Positions 15,001 through 28,576 of a stretch of 64,000 nucleotides of DNA are shown here, piece after piece. Under the pieces are notes generated by a model. That model worked only from the letters and a program-made list of their open reading frames with translations, did not search any database and was not told where the DNA came from. The position numbers and the translations under genes were made by a program. Where the stretch lies: assembly GCF_027596085.1 (NCBI RefSeq), contig NC_072467.1, positions 2,405,361 to 2,469,360 of the forward strand, given 5' to 3'. Position 1 is the first letter of the stretch. The number at the start of each line of letters is the position of its first letter. This DNA is from Anoplopoma fimbria. Its lineage: Eukaryota > Chordata > Actinopteri > Perciformes > Anoplopomatidae.

Positions 15001-17904
15001 AATTTAGCTCTCCCTGGAATCATAAAAAAGGGATTTTGCTTATTCGCATTCTTCCTGGGAGTAAGATGAGAAGATCGATACCAATCTCAAGTGTCTTGTA
15101 CGATAAATCAGAAGCTGTAGCTGGCCATCTTAAAATGTTATGTGAAGCACTATTTCTTGGCGGAGATCAGTTGTCAGCAACCTACTTGGACTCTATGAAG
15201 TTACTCTATGAAATTGTTGTTTTTACACTTCTGTTTTCATATGGATAATACAAATGAGATATAACGTAAGTTAATATCTATTCATGCACATGATACAGGC
15301 ACATTAGGCATATCTCATGTAACTTGCATTTTAGAGTAAAAGCTAATCAGTCACTATGTTCTCCTTTTTTCCACTGTAGAAACGGCCATTGCCCTCTGAC
15401 CCATCCAACTTTCAGACCCCCAAAAAACAAAGACTATTAGACCAGTGTTTGCCTCTGCACTCGCCGTCTCATGGAGACTATGGCACCAACGGGGCTCGTA
15501 GCTCCTCTAGTCATGGAAACTCTAGAGTACAGATCAAACTGGATTTCGACAAAACCAACAATCATCTCCAGGGGAGTCCTAACAGTCTGTACTCGCCGCA
15601 CAAACTCAGCGGGTCATCTACTATCCCCAAACTGGAGAGGACAGAGCCAGCTCCTGCTGCACCCAGCCCTAAGCCCCCACACACTGACACGTCCGTTTGC
15701 ACTGACCAACAATTCACCATTGGCCAACATAAAAAGAAGAGGTCCAAAAAGCACAAAGACAAAGAACGAGAGCGCTTAAAACCAGACTGGATTGAGACGA
15801 GTCCAGACCTGAAGCAGAGCCGAGAAATTCTTAAAGGTAAATGTCCATAAAACCATAAAACTGTCTCTGTGACGTTTTGTCACACTTCAGGTTTCCTATT
15901 GTGCTGTTATGTGTCTGTTTTATATAATTTGGTTGGGCAAAATGATATTATGTTCTTTACTTAAGCAAAAGGAAAACTCTATATTTGTTGCTGGAGACCA
16001 ACAAGGAGCATATTTATTTGAATTTTAAAGAGCAGTGAGTGACTTTCTCCGCTCTGCAGTCCTCACTCCCTGCTCTAGTCTGTTGATGATTGACTGTGAA
16101 ACAGCTGGCTGACCTACGGTCGAGCGAGTCAGCAGGCAGCATTGCCTCCTACTCTGGGGCTGCAGACGTCACTGTTTGCCTTGGATCGGATCTCTTATCG
16201 GAGAGAGTGATAAATGACTCCATCAGCCTTGATATGATGGGCACATCATCGCATTTGCATTGGCAGATTGCTCTAACCGTTTTTTGTTTTCAATGTGCGT
16301 GTGTTTTTCCCATCGACAGAACATGAAAGAGAGAAGACACCTGTCAATCAAACCTCAGCAGAGGAACTGCCCGACTATTTAATGTAAGATTCAAACACAC
16401 TCTCTGCCCTGACTGTGCTAAAAGGGATTTATGATTCAGGAATGAAATCCAAATAATTATATTATATCATCTGTCACTGAGAAGTTTAGGTTTCAGTGTC
16501 GAACCGACTGTTGTTGAGAGAAGAAACCAATTTGTCCCAAATAAAGCGCATGTTTAAGTGAGCTGTCACTGAAACAAACACATGACCTTATGTCTTACAT
16601 TTATACATCTGGTCAACACATCATGCTGTTAAATCAGTGACGTGTCAGGCTTCTGGCTCCACCATTCTGCAGTGCCATCTATTGGAAGAAATTAGAAACA
16701 ACTTCTTAGGTTTGCTTTTGTTTTTTTCAGAAAATACAGCACCATAACAGCACTGGAGCAGCGCCAAGAGTATAAAGACGACTTCTGCGCAGAGTACGAT
16801 GAATACAGAGCTCTTCATGATCGGATTGGGGCCATCACAGAGATGTTTGTTCAGTTGGGCTCAAAGATCAACACTCTCTCCCCAGGAACACAAGAGTACA
16901 AGGTACTGTCTGGACCAGGAGACTTTACTGCTCTGTTTCTGATAAAACAACAAACAATAAACTGATCCGTAGATGGTGACCTAACACTGTTTTTTCCTTT
17001 GTTTTCTTTTTAGCTTATGGAGGACCAAATACTACAAAAGTACCGAAAGTATAAGAAAGTAAGAGTTGTTTGATTTTGAACTAATCTCATGTAACACTTA
17101 TAACACGATACACTGGGCATCACACAAGAAATACTCATATGAACATATTCATTCTTAAGTGGTAATAAAGAGAACATTAACCAATTCAAAGAAATCAAAA
17201 ATAAAACATTATGAATAACATAAATGATGTTCACCATATCAGTGTAATGTGCATTGTGGCTTGCCACATTACTAAGATTTTAAGATTTTCTTTCTTTATT
17301 GTTAGGAGTATTATGGAACAATTTATACAGATCAGTAGTTTCTGGTAAAATACTGCCTCTGTCACAGTTTTTATACTGATAGTTGTCTCAGGGAACAATT
17401 TCCATTGAAGCACCTTGCAGTTTAACAGCACTTTTTTTTTTTTATATTCTATCATGCCATGTCCCGTAGACCACCCCCCATGTCAGTCATGGACTGTTTT
17501 GCTCAACCCATTCCTTCTTTATTCCTGACATGGCTTTAATAGCTGTAGTAATATAGTTTAATCCCCTTATATACCTTGCCTACTGACACAACTACATTTT
17601 TATCACTCTGTTGTGAGTGATAATTGATGGGAACAATTTACCTTATATAGCAACCTAGGGGCTTCCATTATGCTATTGAAACACTCAAGTAAAAAACAAC
17701 TAAAGAGAAGTTTACGATGTGATTATAAAAATGCATGATGTGGACATATGTAACCAGAAGCTTACTCGTGGCCGTTTTTGAAATTCCTTTCAGAAGTTTC
17801 CTGGTTATCGGGAAGAGAAGAAGCGATGCGAGTACCTCCATCAGAAACTGTCGCATATCAAAGGCCTGATCACAGATTATGACCAAGCACAGGGACTCTC
17901 CTAG
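9090..17904 (+). CDS. ell3: ELL-family RNA polymerase II elongation factor, ELL3-like (5' partial)
   Basis: ELL proteins are nuclear subunits of super/little elongation complexes that suppress RNA polymerase II pausing. Exons seen: 9090-9217, 9677-9831, 12260-12501, 13072-13196, 14739-14853, 15380-15836, 16320-16383, 16731-16902, 17014-17058, 17794-17904. All have AG/GT borders and compatible phases, giving 537 visible codons and a TAG stop. Visible residues 1-255 are ELL N-terminal region ([47 protein letters not shown]). Residues about 371-388 are a lysine/arginine-rich stretch ([15 protein letters not shown]). Residues about 424-537 form the C-terminal occludin/ELL domain ([37 protein letters not shown]). 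The ending [20 protein letters not shown] and the preceding EYKLMEDQIL match human ELL3, as I recall it, better than ELL or ELL2. The N-terminal half is much more canonical than mammalian ELL3. Family is secure, paralogue less so. The start codon is not in view. Confidence 0.9.
13250..13666. mobile_element. MITE-like non-autonomous DNA transposon in an ELL intron
   Basis: The ends are imperfect inverted repeats of about 30 bp: the left reads aagcaatagttcaacatttt, and the reverse complement of the right end begins tttagagtaatagtttgaca. The interior has the tagcttagcttagcat motif familiar from a very common teleost repeat. There is no coding sequence. It sits between ELL coding exons 13072-13196 and 14739-14853. 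The superfamily is not resolved, and a target-site duplication is not clear next to the adjoining T-run. Confidence 0.65.
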
Positions 17905-20900
17905 TAACCAGTTTCTACCCACAGCAGGGTGTAGTATGACTGGACCAAAAGACTCCTAATGGACCCAAAGACTGCACAGCTGGGTCCTGAAGTTGCTGAG
18001 ACACTATTCACTTTACTTCTCCGAGTGTTAATGGAATCGAGGAGCGAGGTTCTTTTTCAAAAGTGGGCTGAGACCACTGACTCGTGATCAAAAGTTGCCC
18101 TTTAACATTACGGTTTTCAACTATGATTATCGCTGTAATGGCTGGATTCTGTTCTGCTGTAAAAGTGAAAGCCAAATCCATTTTTTTCTGAAATGCAAAA
18201 CAGATGTGATCATTTCTGCTCAATTGCATTTTTATTCTATCCTTTATCTTGTCAGAACTAAGAAAAAATGTGTTGATTTATTTAAAAAACAAAAGAGTAT
18301 TAAATTGATGGTACAATCAATCTGAGGGGGAAACAATTGCTACTAAAGTCTTTATATTTATCATACAGAGGAATCTGTTTATTTGCTGACAGAAAGTCAA
18401 CACCTACAATCTCATAAATTATTCATTTGTTACAGTAATATGATCACCGAATGACTATAATAAGTCACTCCATAAACAATGTATCTCCAGTCAGACCACA
18501 TGCTAACAAAATGTTATCGTCCATAAAATAATTATATATAAATGTATTCTTGCAGGACAGAGACCGTACGACAGGTATCTCAAGCTATCACTAAAATGAT
18601 CACAAAATGAAGTTTAAAGCATTATATGCAAAGTTATTTTGGCTTTGACCATAAGGAATTCCACCATGTAGCTTTCTGCCAACCTCCTGTGTCATTTCTT
18701 AGAAATGTTGGAATGCGACAAAACCACTCCTCCCAGTACCTGAATGGTGGTTTCAAGATGGTGCTTGTGCACATCTAGTGTTAAATTCACCCACATGTAG
18801 CCTACCACAAACTGCCTTTTCATTACAACTCTCTCAAGTGTTCTGGTTACAGGTTTGTTTACTGCAGCACAGTACACACAGTAATCATGCGTTATTGACG
18901 CTCTAGATGAATGACTACAAGCTCAGTGAAACATAACTGTTAACTCTACATGCAGTTTAAAAAGCTTACAGGGCATTTATCTTTTTAATCAAGCTGTCCA
19001 CACATTGGTTTTCTATGATTTTGCTTTGGTTGAATTATGGAGATAGATTGCAATAGGGATGCCTTTAACAAATTGGACAATTGTAATTGTTTGTCCCACG
19101 TGTACAGCGTGCAGAGGATGGCACCGTGGGTCGGTCACTCAGTTCATACCACTTTGGTTCACTTTGGTGTAAGGAGCAGGCTGCCTCTAGAGGATGCTAG
19201 AAGGTCTGTTAGACTTAGTTTAGACTTTCTGGATTCATTTGTCCCAAGGCAGGCACACCTGAATAACCACAAACTGTACTTTTATTTCACCTTATAATAA
19301 GTCGTAGCCTGAAGTAGGAAATAGGGATAACATTTCAGGGTTCTCTGTTCTCTCTCTGACGTTTGCATCAATGTAGCTGCACTCACAACTGTTGTCTTAA
19401 TGATGGCCTAAAATGAGAGAATGAAGCTAATATTTGCCTTAACATGTATGTCAGACATTTCCAGCATTATGCCATCCCTATTCAGAAATGTTCTTGGTTT
19501 AACCCGCAATTCAAACGTTCTCAGAACTTTTTCTGTAAATGTCTTTAAGTTTGAAGAAATTTCAGTTACTGGATAGTTGTTACTGTTACAGTTGTTGTTT
19601 TGTCTCTGTTGTTCTTGTTTTTTTCTCTGTCTATGTCTTAATCATTTTCTATTTCTCTCAGATAATCATGAACTTTTAAGGAATATAATTCGATGTCCAA
19701 TCCTGTCAAGCACCACTATCAAAAGAAATAATCATTGCAGAAATATCTACAGAATAATGTGCTTTGCAATGGAAATACTCAGTGGGGTTATTGTCAAATA
19801 TTAAGCAGCTCTTTTGCAAAATTTAAATGTACTTTTTTTATTTTACATTCAATAGGATACTTCTGGTATGTTTGGAGGATTTGAGACTAGCAACAGTTGC
19901 GTTGTCTTGGCACATATAAACAATTTCAAGAAATAAATATTTATTAGCACTGATATTGGAAGATTTTGAAATGTGAGCAAAGATTTTGAGCTTTAAAATC
20001 ATCAAAGCTGAAAATGCTGGATTCTTAAAGCACCGGTACACCTACAGAAAATATATCTTTATTTTGGCTGTTTGAATCTTGACTCAGGACCAGAGGTCAC
20101 GCTATTTTACCAATATTTTGTCAATATGCATTTTGATGAGCTCAGCAAATGTGCCATATAGCTTCACCCAACTTGAGAAAAGGTAGATCAGTCATAATGA
20201 TTGAAAAGAACAGTGTTTTGTTCTGGTACTCGATCTGGAAATCAAGGTAGCATGGTTGAAATTGTGTTATAAAAACAAGAGCACAATGCCTGCTCAGATA
20301 TACAAATAATTTATTTGTGTTTCGTTGAATTTCTCATTCAAACAGAAAGGTACTGAAATAGTGTTTTGATGATGGCGGGATGGAAACGTCCACATACCAC
20401 CATGAAGACCATGAGACCTTAAAAGTACAAACGATTTACTGAACTAATTCAAGTTAAGGGCTTCCCATTTACCAGCAAAGTAGCATTGGTCGATCGTACA
20501 ACACATCAAACGAAATGCTTCATGGGCAAAATATCAGTCTAATCAGTATGAATGAAGATAATGGTACAATTCATGTTAACATAATGTTTTTTTGGAACCA
20601 GACCCTTGGTGTAAGGGGCCTTTAAAGTGCTAAATGTTTTTTACTGTTGCAGGAGCTAACTACTGGTGCCTTTTTCATTCAATGAGCAGAGACACTCTGC
20701 ATGTAACCATCATTGGTATTCTGGAAAAAAATATTAACTTGGGCCAGCAGTATTTACACCTCTGTAGTTTCACACTGTTGCCAATGTTCAAAGTGCTTTG
20801 TTCATAGTTTATTGATTAAGTTGATATCAGATGCCTTTAAAATGTGTTCAATGTATTGGCACTGACATTTTTCCAGAAATGAAAATTCAGCATTTTAGAA

Positions 20901-21385
20901 ATGCAAGGTTTTCCAGGACACCAATTAAACTTCATCTAATGTTAGCTATTTGACTACAAGTATATTTGGAAGAGTGACCTGGATTTTGTTTGCATTTTTA
21001 TCTCCAGCCCAGCAAACTATTTCCACAAATGTATTACTGGTGCGTTTAACTGGTTTGTTGGTACTGGAAAAACAATGTCTCAATGGAAATGTGAAATCAA
21101 ATATGTTGCCTATTATGAATCACTGCAATTGATCTACCTAGGAGAACAAATACGTTTATTTATTGCTTTGTATGTTTTTGTCCTTTTATGGGATTCATCT
21201 TTGCATTGTTCATTCTTTTCAGCAAAACTCAAAGTATGGTGAAAGGGAAATGGAATATATTTTTGCAATTTTTGATGGTGGATGCTTTATCACAAGGTTA
21301 TCCTTTTGAGAAAAGCTTTCAGAAAAAAAGATGTATTGTTGTCTCAGTCTAAATGAAATAAAAGCTCTTTTGAATTCAAGAAAGT
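17905..21385 (+). other. Probable 3' UTR of the ELL-family gene
   Basis: No coding potential is seen after the TAG stop. A canonical AATAAA lies at 21357-21362 and is followed by a GTGTC-containing stretch, a plausible polyadenylation signal about 3.45 kb after the stop. A shorter transcript ending earlier in this AT-rich region cannot be excluded. The inferred 3' end faces that of pex11a. Confidence 0.45.
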
Positions 21386-21534
21386 GTCATGATTCCTCAA
21401 GAGGGCAGTGTAACTCTATTTCTAAAATTAACCAAAACAGTTTTATGTTGATTACCACGCAGTTAATGAGTCTTAACATCATTGTAATACAAAACATTTT
21501 GTTTTAAAAAAATCACAATTTACAAAGTAGGTTA

Positions 21535-22810
21535 TTTATTTGAGTGTTTTATTAACCTTTCAATCAATGGTGACAGTAAACACATTGGGTCATCTGAACT
21601 GAATGACACTACATGTGATAATAAATGTCATGGGCACACGCAGCTTTGAGGACTTAAGTTTCATATTATTTTCTAGAGGAGGTTGAAGGTTTCTAATCTA
21701 TCCTGGCACACTTGTTTTGTGTCACAATGATTAAAAAAAACAAAAAAAAACAACATACAAACCCAAGCATACAATTACTGGACAATATATTCATTATTTA
21801 TTTGTAATCACATTATCAAGGGTGTTTTAGCTCATTAAAATAGTAACACCATATGCAAAGTCAAGGCCATGCTTGAATGGCAGAATGAAAAATACCTAAC
21901 AGGTGAGATGAAAGGCCTTTTTCACACACTAAAGTTTAATTTGTCACAGTAGGATAAGCACATGTGTAAATAAAGAAATGAATGACATTTAGCAGTTTTG
22001 ATTTCAGGGTCATGGTATTGTGCATGCTGGCACAGTCACTCTTACTGGGACACTTTTATAGAATAGACCCATTGATTGTGTTTTTACTCGCATGCATTTT
22101 TCCTACTATGACAAGTCAAAATGTCTGCTGCTATAACCAGACATCTCTCAGATGTCTTTTCCCTCTGGAAGCACTTTTGGCTGAGAAGCAGCTTATTCAT
22201 CACTTGAATCATTGAGGTAAAACTTTGAGCAGCATCTAGAGCATGCAACTTTAAGTGGCATCGCTGCTTGCATTAAACTTTACTTTTTCTGAGAGATGAA
22301 CAAAAGCAAATGCAAAAAAAGACTGCATCAGTAAGGAGCCCTTATCTTATAAGTAATGTAGTTACAAAACTGCTGGTGTTATTGTATTATTGGAGAAGAC
22401 AGGAATTCCCAAAGGTTTATCCTTGGCTCTTTTAAATTACGATAAAAGAACAAGGCTTTTATGTAAACTTGATTTGTTCCCTTTTAAAATCAGTGTTTTA
22501 GACTTTGTCAGGCCCTTGTTCAATGTTAAGTCATTGTGTCTCAGAAGTAAGATTTAAATCAGTTCAATCGATCAAAAATCTGTTACAAAACAATCAAATC
22601 CAGTCATCCCTTCAGTGTAAAACATAAATGCTAAACTAACATCAATGTCACAAAGTTTGCCTCTGATGTTGCCTTATCTCATTGTGCACCAGGTTGATTT
22701 TGGTCCACCACTACTTCTCCAGGGAGATGACACTTAATCCTTTTAAAAACCTGTCACGATAAACAGTTTCATCTGCAGTTGGTCAGTAAGGGTTATTTCC
22801 ACCCTTGTTT
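21535..22810 (-). other. Probable 3' UTR of pex11a
   Basis: Reading on the minus strand there is no coding sequence after the TAA stop at 22811-22813. Reverse-strand AATAAA signals occur at 21535-21540 and 21548-21553. The inferred transcript end is about 170 bp from the candidate end of the ELL transcript, so the two genes are tail-to-tail with little or no spacer. This is inferred from signals only. Confidence 0.4.
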
Positions 22811-25800
22811 TTATGGTTTGAGTGTTAACTTTGGCTGCACCATGGTTACAATCCCAATCAATGAGGACATCAAACCACAAAACCCCACCACTCCTGCATT
22901 AGACTGGTATATACCCAACCTGTCTAGGGGAATGAAGAGGTCACATACATTTTTCAGCGTGTCCAAGGCAACAGCAGGATGCGATTTTAGGCTATCCAAC
23001 AGCAGAAAGATAAACGCATCCAGCTGAGGAACGACAGCTTCCGCTACATCAGGACTCTCATCGAGATGCACCTCCATTTTCTCCCTAAAGTGTTCATCTC
23101 TTGCTCTCTGTGCCATTAACTGGACTACTACGTAAAAATCTCTGGTCAGACTCATAACTAGCGAGAGGAAGTAGCAGCGAGAGGAATTAAGGCTCCAGCG
23201 CTCCTTGTCGATATCACGGATAAGCCCGACACTCCTGGCCCAAAGTACATTGTCACAGATAAAGTAGAGGGCGCGGTTGATGTTGGCTGCAGAAAGGCAC
23301 ATGGACAGCACTCGGTCAGAGAGTTTCATGGTTCGCCTAGCAGCTTCAAGGGAATTGATTGTGTTTCCCAGCCTGAACACTGACAAAGGAGGAAGAAAAA
23401 AAGGATATTAGATCAGAAATCAATCTAATACGAGATGTCAGGTCATCATTTCATAGTAGAAGTCCACTGAGGAGAGCAGTTAAGCATATATGAACCAAAC
23501 TACAGTGTCTTTAATCTTATTACATTTGTCCCTCTGGGGGAAAGAGCATGGTCGTCACTTACTCGGCATGTTTTACATACTGTGATGGCATAAAGCATAG
23601 TATTATTCTGATATTTTTTAAATTAATTTTGACATATATATTGTTTAAGCTAAATAGTACTCAACACTTCAAAATAATATTAACGCAGAAACATTAAAAA
23701 AAGATCATTTCGAGGTATTACAAAGCTAGCTACATAAGCTACATCATATTAATGGAGGGGAACTTTATTTCAAAATATGACAGAAACAATTGCCAGACCT
23801 ATGAGAGGAGCCTCAAGCTCTGTATTTGACCTGTTCAAAGTTTAAGATGGGACATAACCTCTTCCACCCAGCACGTGTGAGATGGTGGCATTACTTCCTT
23901 ACATATAAGGAGCATCAGATGTTTAGCCTTGAACTTCCATTCTCTCTACTGGCCATCAGGGGCGAGCTGCTCTGGTTGCAAAAAGAAGTCTGAATAGAAG
24001 TCTATGAGAAAATGACACTACTTCCCACTTGATAGATCACCTAAATTAACATTGTTAACATGAGTTTGAGGTCTTAATCTCTAGTTTCAAGTCTCAAAAA
24101 TACAGCATGAAGTTCATTTAGTAAATTATGGTCCCATTTAGAGTAAAATAGGCCATAAAGCCGGGTATGCTTTAGGGTGATTGAAAGGTCTCTCCAAGAG
24201 CCGTATAGGACGTCTCTATTGCAGCGTCACTCCTCCGCACTACAAATATGGTTTCTTCCAATCACTGGTTACAAAAACCAAGATGGCAACAGACAAAATC
24301 CAAAATGCCGAACTCAAAGCTTCAAAATCGCAGTCCACAAACCAATGGGTGACATCAATATGACTACTACCACTTCTTATACACAGTCTATGCTCCAAAC
24401 AAGGGTGGAGTTTGACCAGTTAACTCGCAGGTAGATGTTACTTATGCAAAACATTAAACTGCAAAAGCCGATGTCTAACACATATTGATGATGATTGAAC
24501 CAATATAATTCCTGCCTGCCAATTGAATCCGATAAAGTTATTCCCAACTCCTTATCCCACCGCCTCATTAAATGATTAAGTGATGGGGGAGCAACCCTCT
24601 GAATATTATCCTGTAGTACAGACACTGATTCCTCTGCCAACGGGCTCCATTCATCTATCCAGGTACTCTGTGGGGTTGTTAGAGAGAAGTGTGCTTTGAC
24701 ATAACTATGTACCCGTAGATATCTGAAGAAACCTGACATGGGACTATTAAAGATCTCTTTAACTGCTCAAGAAATAGAGCTCCCTTCCTTGAAAAGGTCT
24801 TTCACACAGCTGATCCCTCTCCTGTGCCATAATTGAAAAGATGGATCTGTGGAAATGGAGTAAAATTGACATTTGCCAGAATACAGAAGGTATTTAAAGC
24901 TTGTTTATGTTTGAAATTAATTCTGAACTGAGATCACATCTTTAGAGAATCATGAATAATTGGGTTATTCATCCAATAGCGTTTACTTTAGGCTAGTGGG
25001 GCACAAATAAAAGAGCAAAGTAATGATGGATTACTTGAATGCTGCTCCATAAGAGACACAACTGGAGATTCGTCATCTGGTAAATCTGGGACTGAAGAAA
25101 AGCAGCAACATGTGGATGTTCGCCGCAAAATAATAATCCAAACAATTGGATAAAGAGAGCCCACCCTCCCCATTTTGTCTTTCCAAATATTTCTTCCTTA
25201 TATGAGGGGAGTTTTTATTCCAGATAAATGTAGATGTCACTTATTGAATTCTTTAAAAAAGGATTTAGGAATAAAGACTGGGAAATAAAAATCTGGGCCT
25301 GATGGTCATTTTTACAGAATTCCGTCTACCAGCTAGTGACAATAGGAGGGTTGACCATCCATCAATCGATTGTTTTGCCTTATTAAACATTGTTTTAAAG
25401 TTGCTTTCCAACAGATCCTTGTACTTGTAAGTGACGCAAACATTTAAGTGCTTAAAGTTCTCTTTAACGACATGTGACGTGCTTTATAATTTATGGGGAA
25501 TAGAAACACGTTAGTTCTCCCTTTATCTCCGTTTTTAAAATGGTGACACCTGCATGTCTCCTTCACCAAACTATTCCTGAAGCCAGACAGTCCAGACATA
25601 GAGGCAGGAGAGCCCTGTGACTGTCACTCTGATGCACAGTGGAGATAATTAAGTGGTGCATAAACAAAGTCTGGCCTGGTTCATTCTGAACCTGAGAGGC
25701 ACAAGGTCTTTCTTGCCTGACCTTGCTCTAAAGCAGTGGTTCTCAACCTTTTTTCAGTGATGTACCCCCTGTGAAATATTTTTTCAGCCATGTACCCCCT

Positions 25801-27278
25801 AACAAGCGCAAAGCATTTTTGGTTGAAAAAAAGATGTAATACACAGCGCTCTGCCATCAGTGTCTGATTTATTAAAAACTGTCAACACTGAAGATTGCAT
25901 TGATGCATTGAATTCAGTTCATGAACTTACAATGATATTTCATTGAATATTTATTAAATAACTATTTTTCAAGGATTTTTGAATGGATGCTAATTTTAAA
26001 TATATTTAAAAAAATCTCACGTACCCCCTGGAGTGCCTTCACGTACCCCCAGGGGTACACGTACCCCCATTTGAGAATCACTGCTCTAAGGTATCGCCCT
26101 ATCCTTCATTTCTATGTGAAGCTTGTGTCAAGTCAAGTCCCCAAAACAGTATAATTAATAATAAAACCACAGTGTTGACAATAAGATGACTCATACATAT
26201 TCTGACAATTCAGCATTTAATGATAAATTGGAAAAGTGGACTGCAATTAAACTCATCACATAGACCCTTCTAGAACCTTTGTGTAAAGAACAAGTTGTAT
26301 CGACATGTTGTCTACTTAACTGCAACACAGTCTGTGTTTGGCCTGTAATAACAAAATGAAAAGAAAAACTAATTTAACCAAAGAGTGTCAAAGTTCAGGG
26401 TTCGGGTTGTAAAGTAAACCTATCTATGAGCTGTCAAGGCCGTCTTAGGGTAATCAGTTATACAGCCACAGTTGGTGAAGGTCTGTGTGTGAGTAACTCA
26501 CACACTGTCTAACACAGACTTCAACAGAGCAACAAACAGCCACTTATCTGGTCAAAGCCCATGACTGAGGTAAACAGATGCCAAAGACAATGCTAAATTG
26601 CCAAAGAGTACAAAGTTCAGCGCAATTCGTGCTGGACTTTCACAGAGCACAATCAGATGTGACCCCTGACACACTTTTATGAACATCCTGAGATAGATGT
26701 TGTGTACAGATTGTTCATATGCTGGATAAAGATAATAAATGTATTGCCGTAGCCGCAAAAAAGAAACATTGTATGAAATTTCATTGATTATTCACATTGA
26801 GCATCTTGTCAACTTAACATTGGTTCAAGGCAAAATGGTTGTATATATTATTGTTTTTGCAGTTGCTTTGGGTCAGATTGTGTCAGCATTGAAAGAGAAG
26901 CAAACTAAATACTATTGATGCTGATTTGATGGTGGGATAATGTATGCAGGTTGTCTTAGCAGAGGTGGGGAACCTTTCCTGAAATAAAGACCACCTTCAC
27001 TAACATTATTTAAAAAATGTAAAACAATTTAACAAAATAAAATATTTACTTTCAGGGAAAAAGAGCAGAGGCGCTTCTTCACGGGTAGGCACATTTAATG
27101 GCTACTGTTTATGCTGTCATCTACTAATTGAACTGAACACAAGTCAAGATGTGTAGAATCTGGATGGCGTACTTCCTCTGCAAAACAATTTTCTGAGGTA
27201 AACCCTGGTATATAAGTAAAAGGTTGGAAGGCTATGCAACAAAAGTCTCGCATTTTGCTCATTTGTTACATTACACCA

Positions 27279-27314
<36 letters not shown>

Positions 27315-27795
27315 TTGTTTACAGTACAGTCATCAATCAAAAAGTCACAACTTTAGAATGACTTCTAATGTTCCTTCAAACTGTACAACCTTTTCTTGAT
27401 TTGCATGACCATGGAAACCCAATGCGATGCAATATGCGATTGTTAAACATTTCTTAAATTAGCATTTAAAAAGTTTCTGTACTTTACCACCAAATGTTAT
27501 AGGTCACTTAGGAACAATTGTCTAGAACAAGCTTTGTCTTATTCTTCTCTTTTCTATTCAATTGAAGAAACTAAATTTCCTGGAACAAAGTTTGCAGTTC
27601 CTAATTTGAGGTTATTGAATTATTGACAATACATGGGCTGGATGGAAGCTGGAGAAGTGAAAAAACTTAAGCAGTTATTTGCTGCGACTCTGCTCCTGTC
27701 TTGTGGCCTTGTTGATGAAGTATCATTGTTTTCAGAGATAATCAGCGGGAAGATAGGGTTTTGAGGACAAAGACCAAGTGCATCAGACCACAGTG

Positions 27796-27855
<60 letters not shown>

Positions 27856-28487
27856 TATATATATATATATATATACACATATATATATAAACATATATAT
27901 ACACATATATGCTTGTTTAAGATAAGGAGATATATATATATACATATATATATATACTATATATATACATACATATATATATATACATATATATAATAAT
28001 ATATATATATAGGTTACATATATATATATAGTCATATATATAGAATGACATAATATACACACATATATATACACACATATACATAAACACATATATACAT
28101 ATAAACATATATATATACACATAACTTATATACAACTTTATATATTCTTCTCTTTTCTATACATATATATAAAATAGTTCCTAAATATATATATAAACAT
28201 ATACAGTGGGTACGGAAAGTATTCAGACCCCTTTAAATTCTTCACTCTTTGTTTCATTGCAGCCATTTGCTTAAATAAAATGTTCATTTTTATATATATA
28301 ATGTATATCAGCAACCCATCTTGACAGAAAAAAACAGAAATATATAAATTTTGCAAATTTATTAAACATACATAATTTATTATAAAAAAGAAAAACTGAA
28401 ATATCACATGGTCATAAGTATTCAGACCCTTTGCTCAGTATTGACAAATATATTTTTATATATATATATATATATATATACATGGTC

Positions 28488-28576
<89 letters not shown>

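Noticed and set aside
14713..15069. 118-codon frame containing an ELL exon
   Set aside because: Only 14739-14853 is exon, bounded by TACAG and GTAATT; the rest is read-through into the intron.
22779..23027. Plus-strand frame over the pex11a last exon
   Set aside because: Antisense shadow of a well-supported coding exon.
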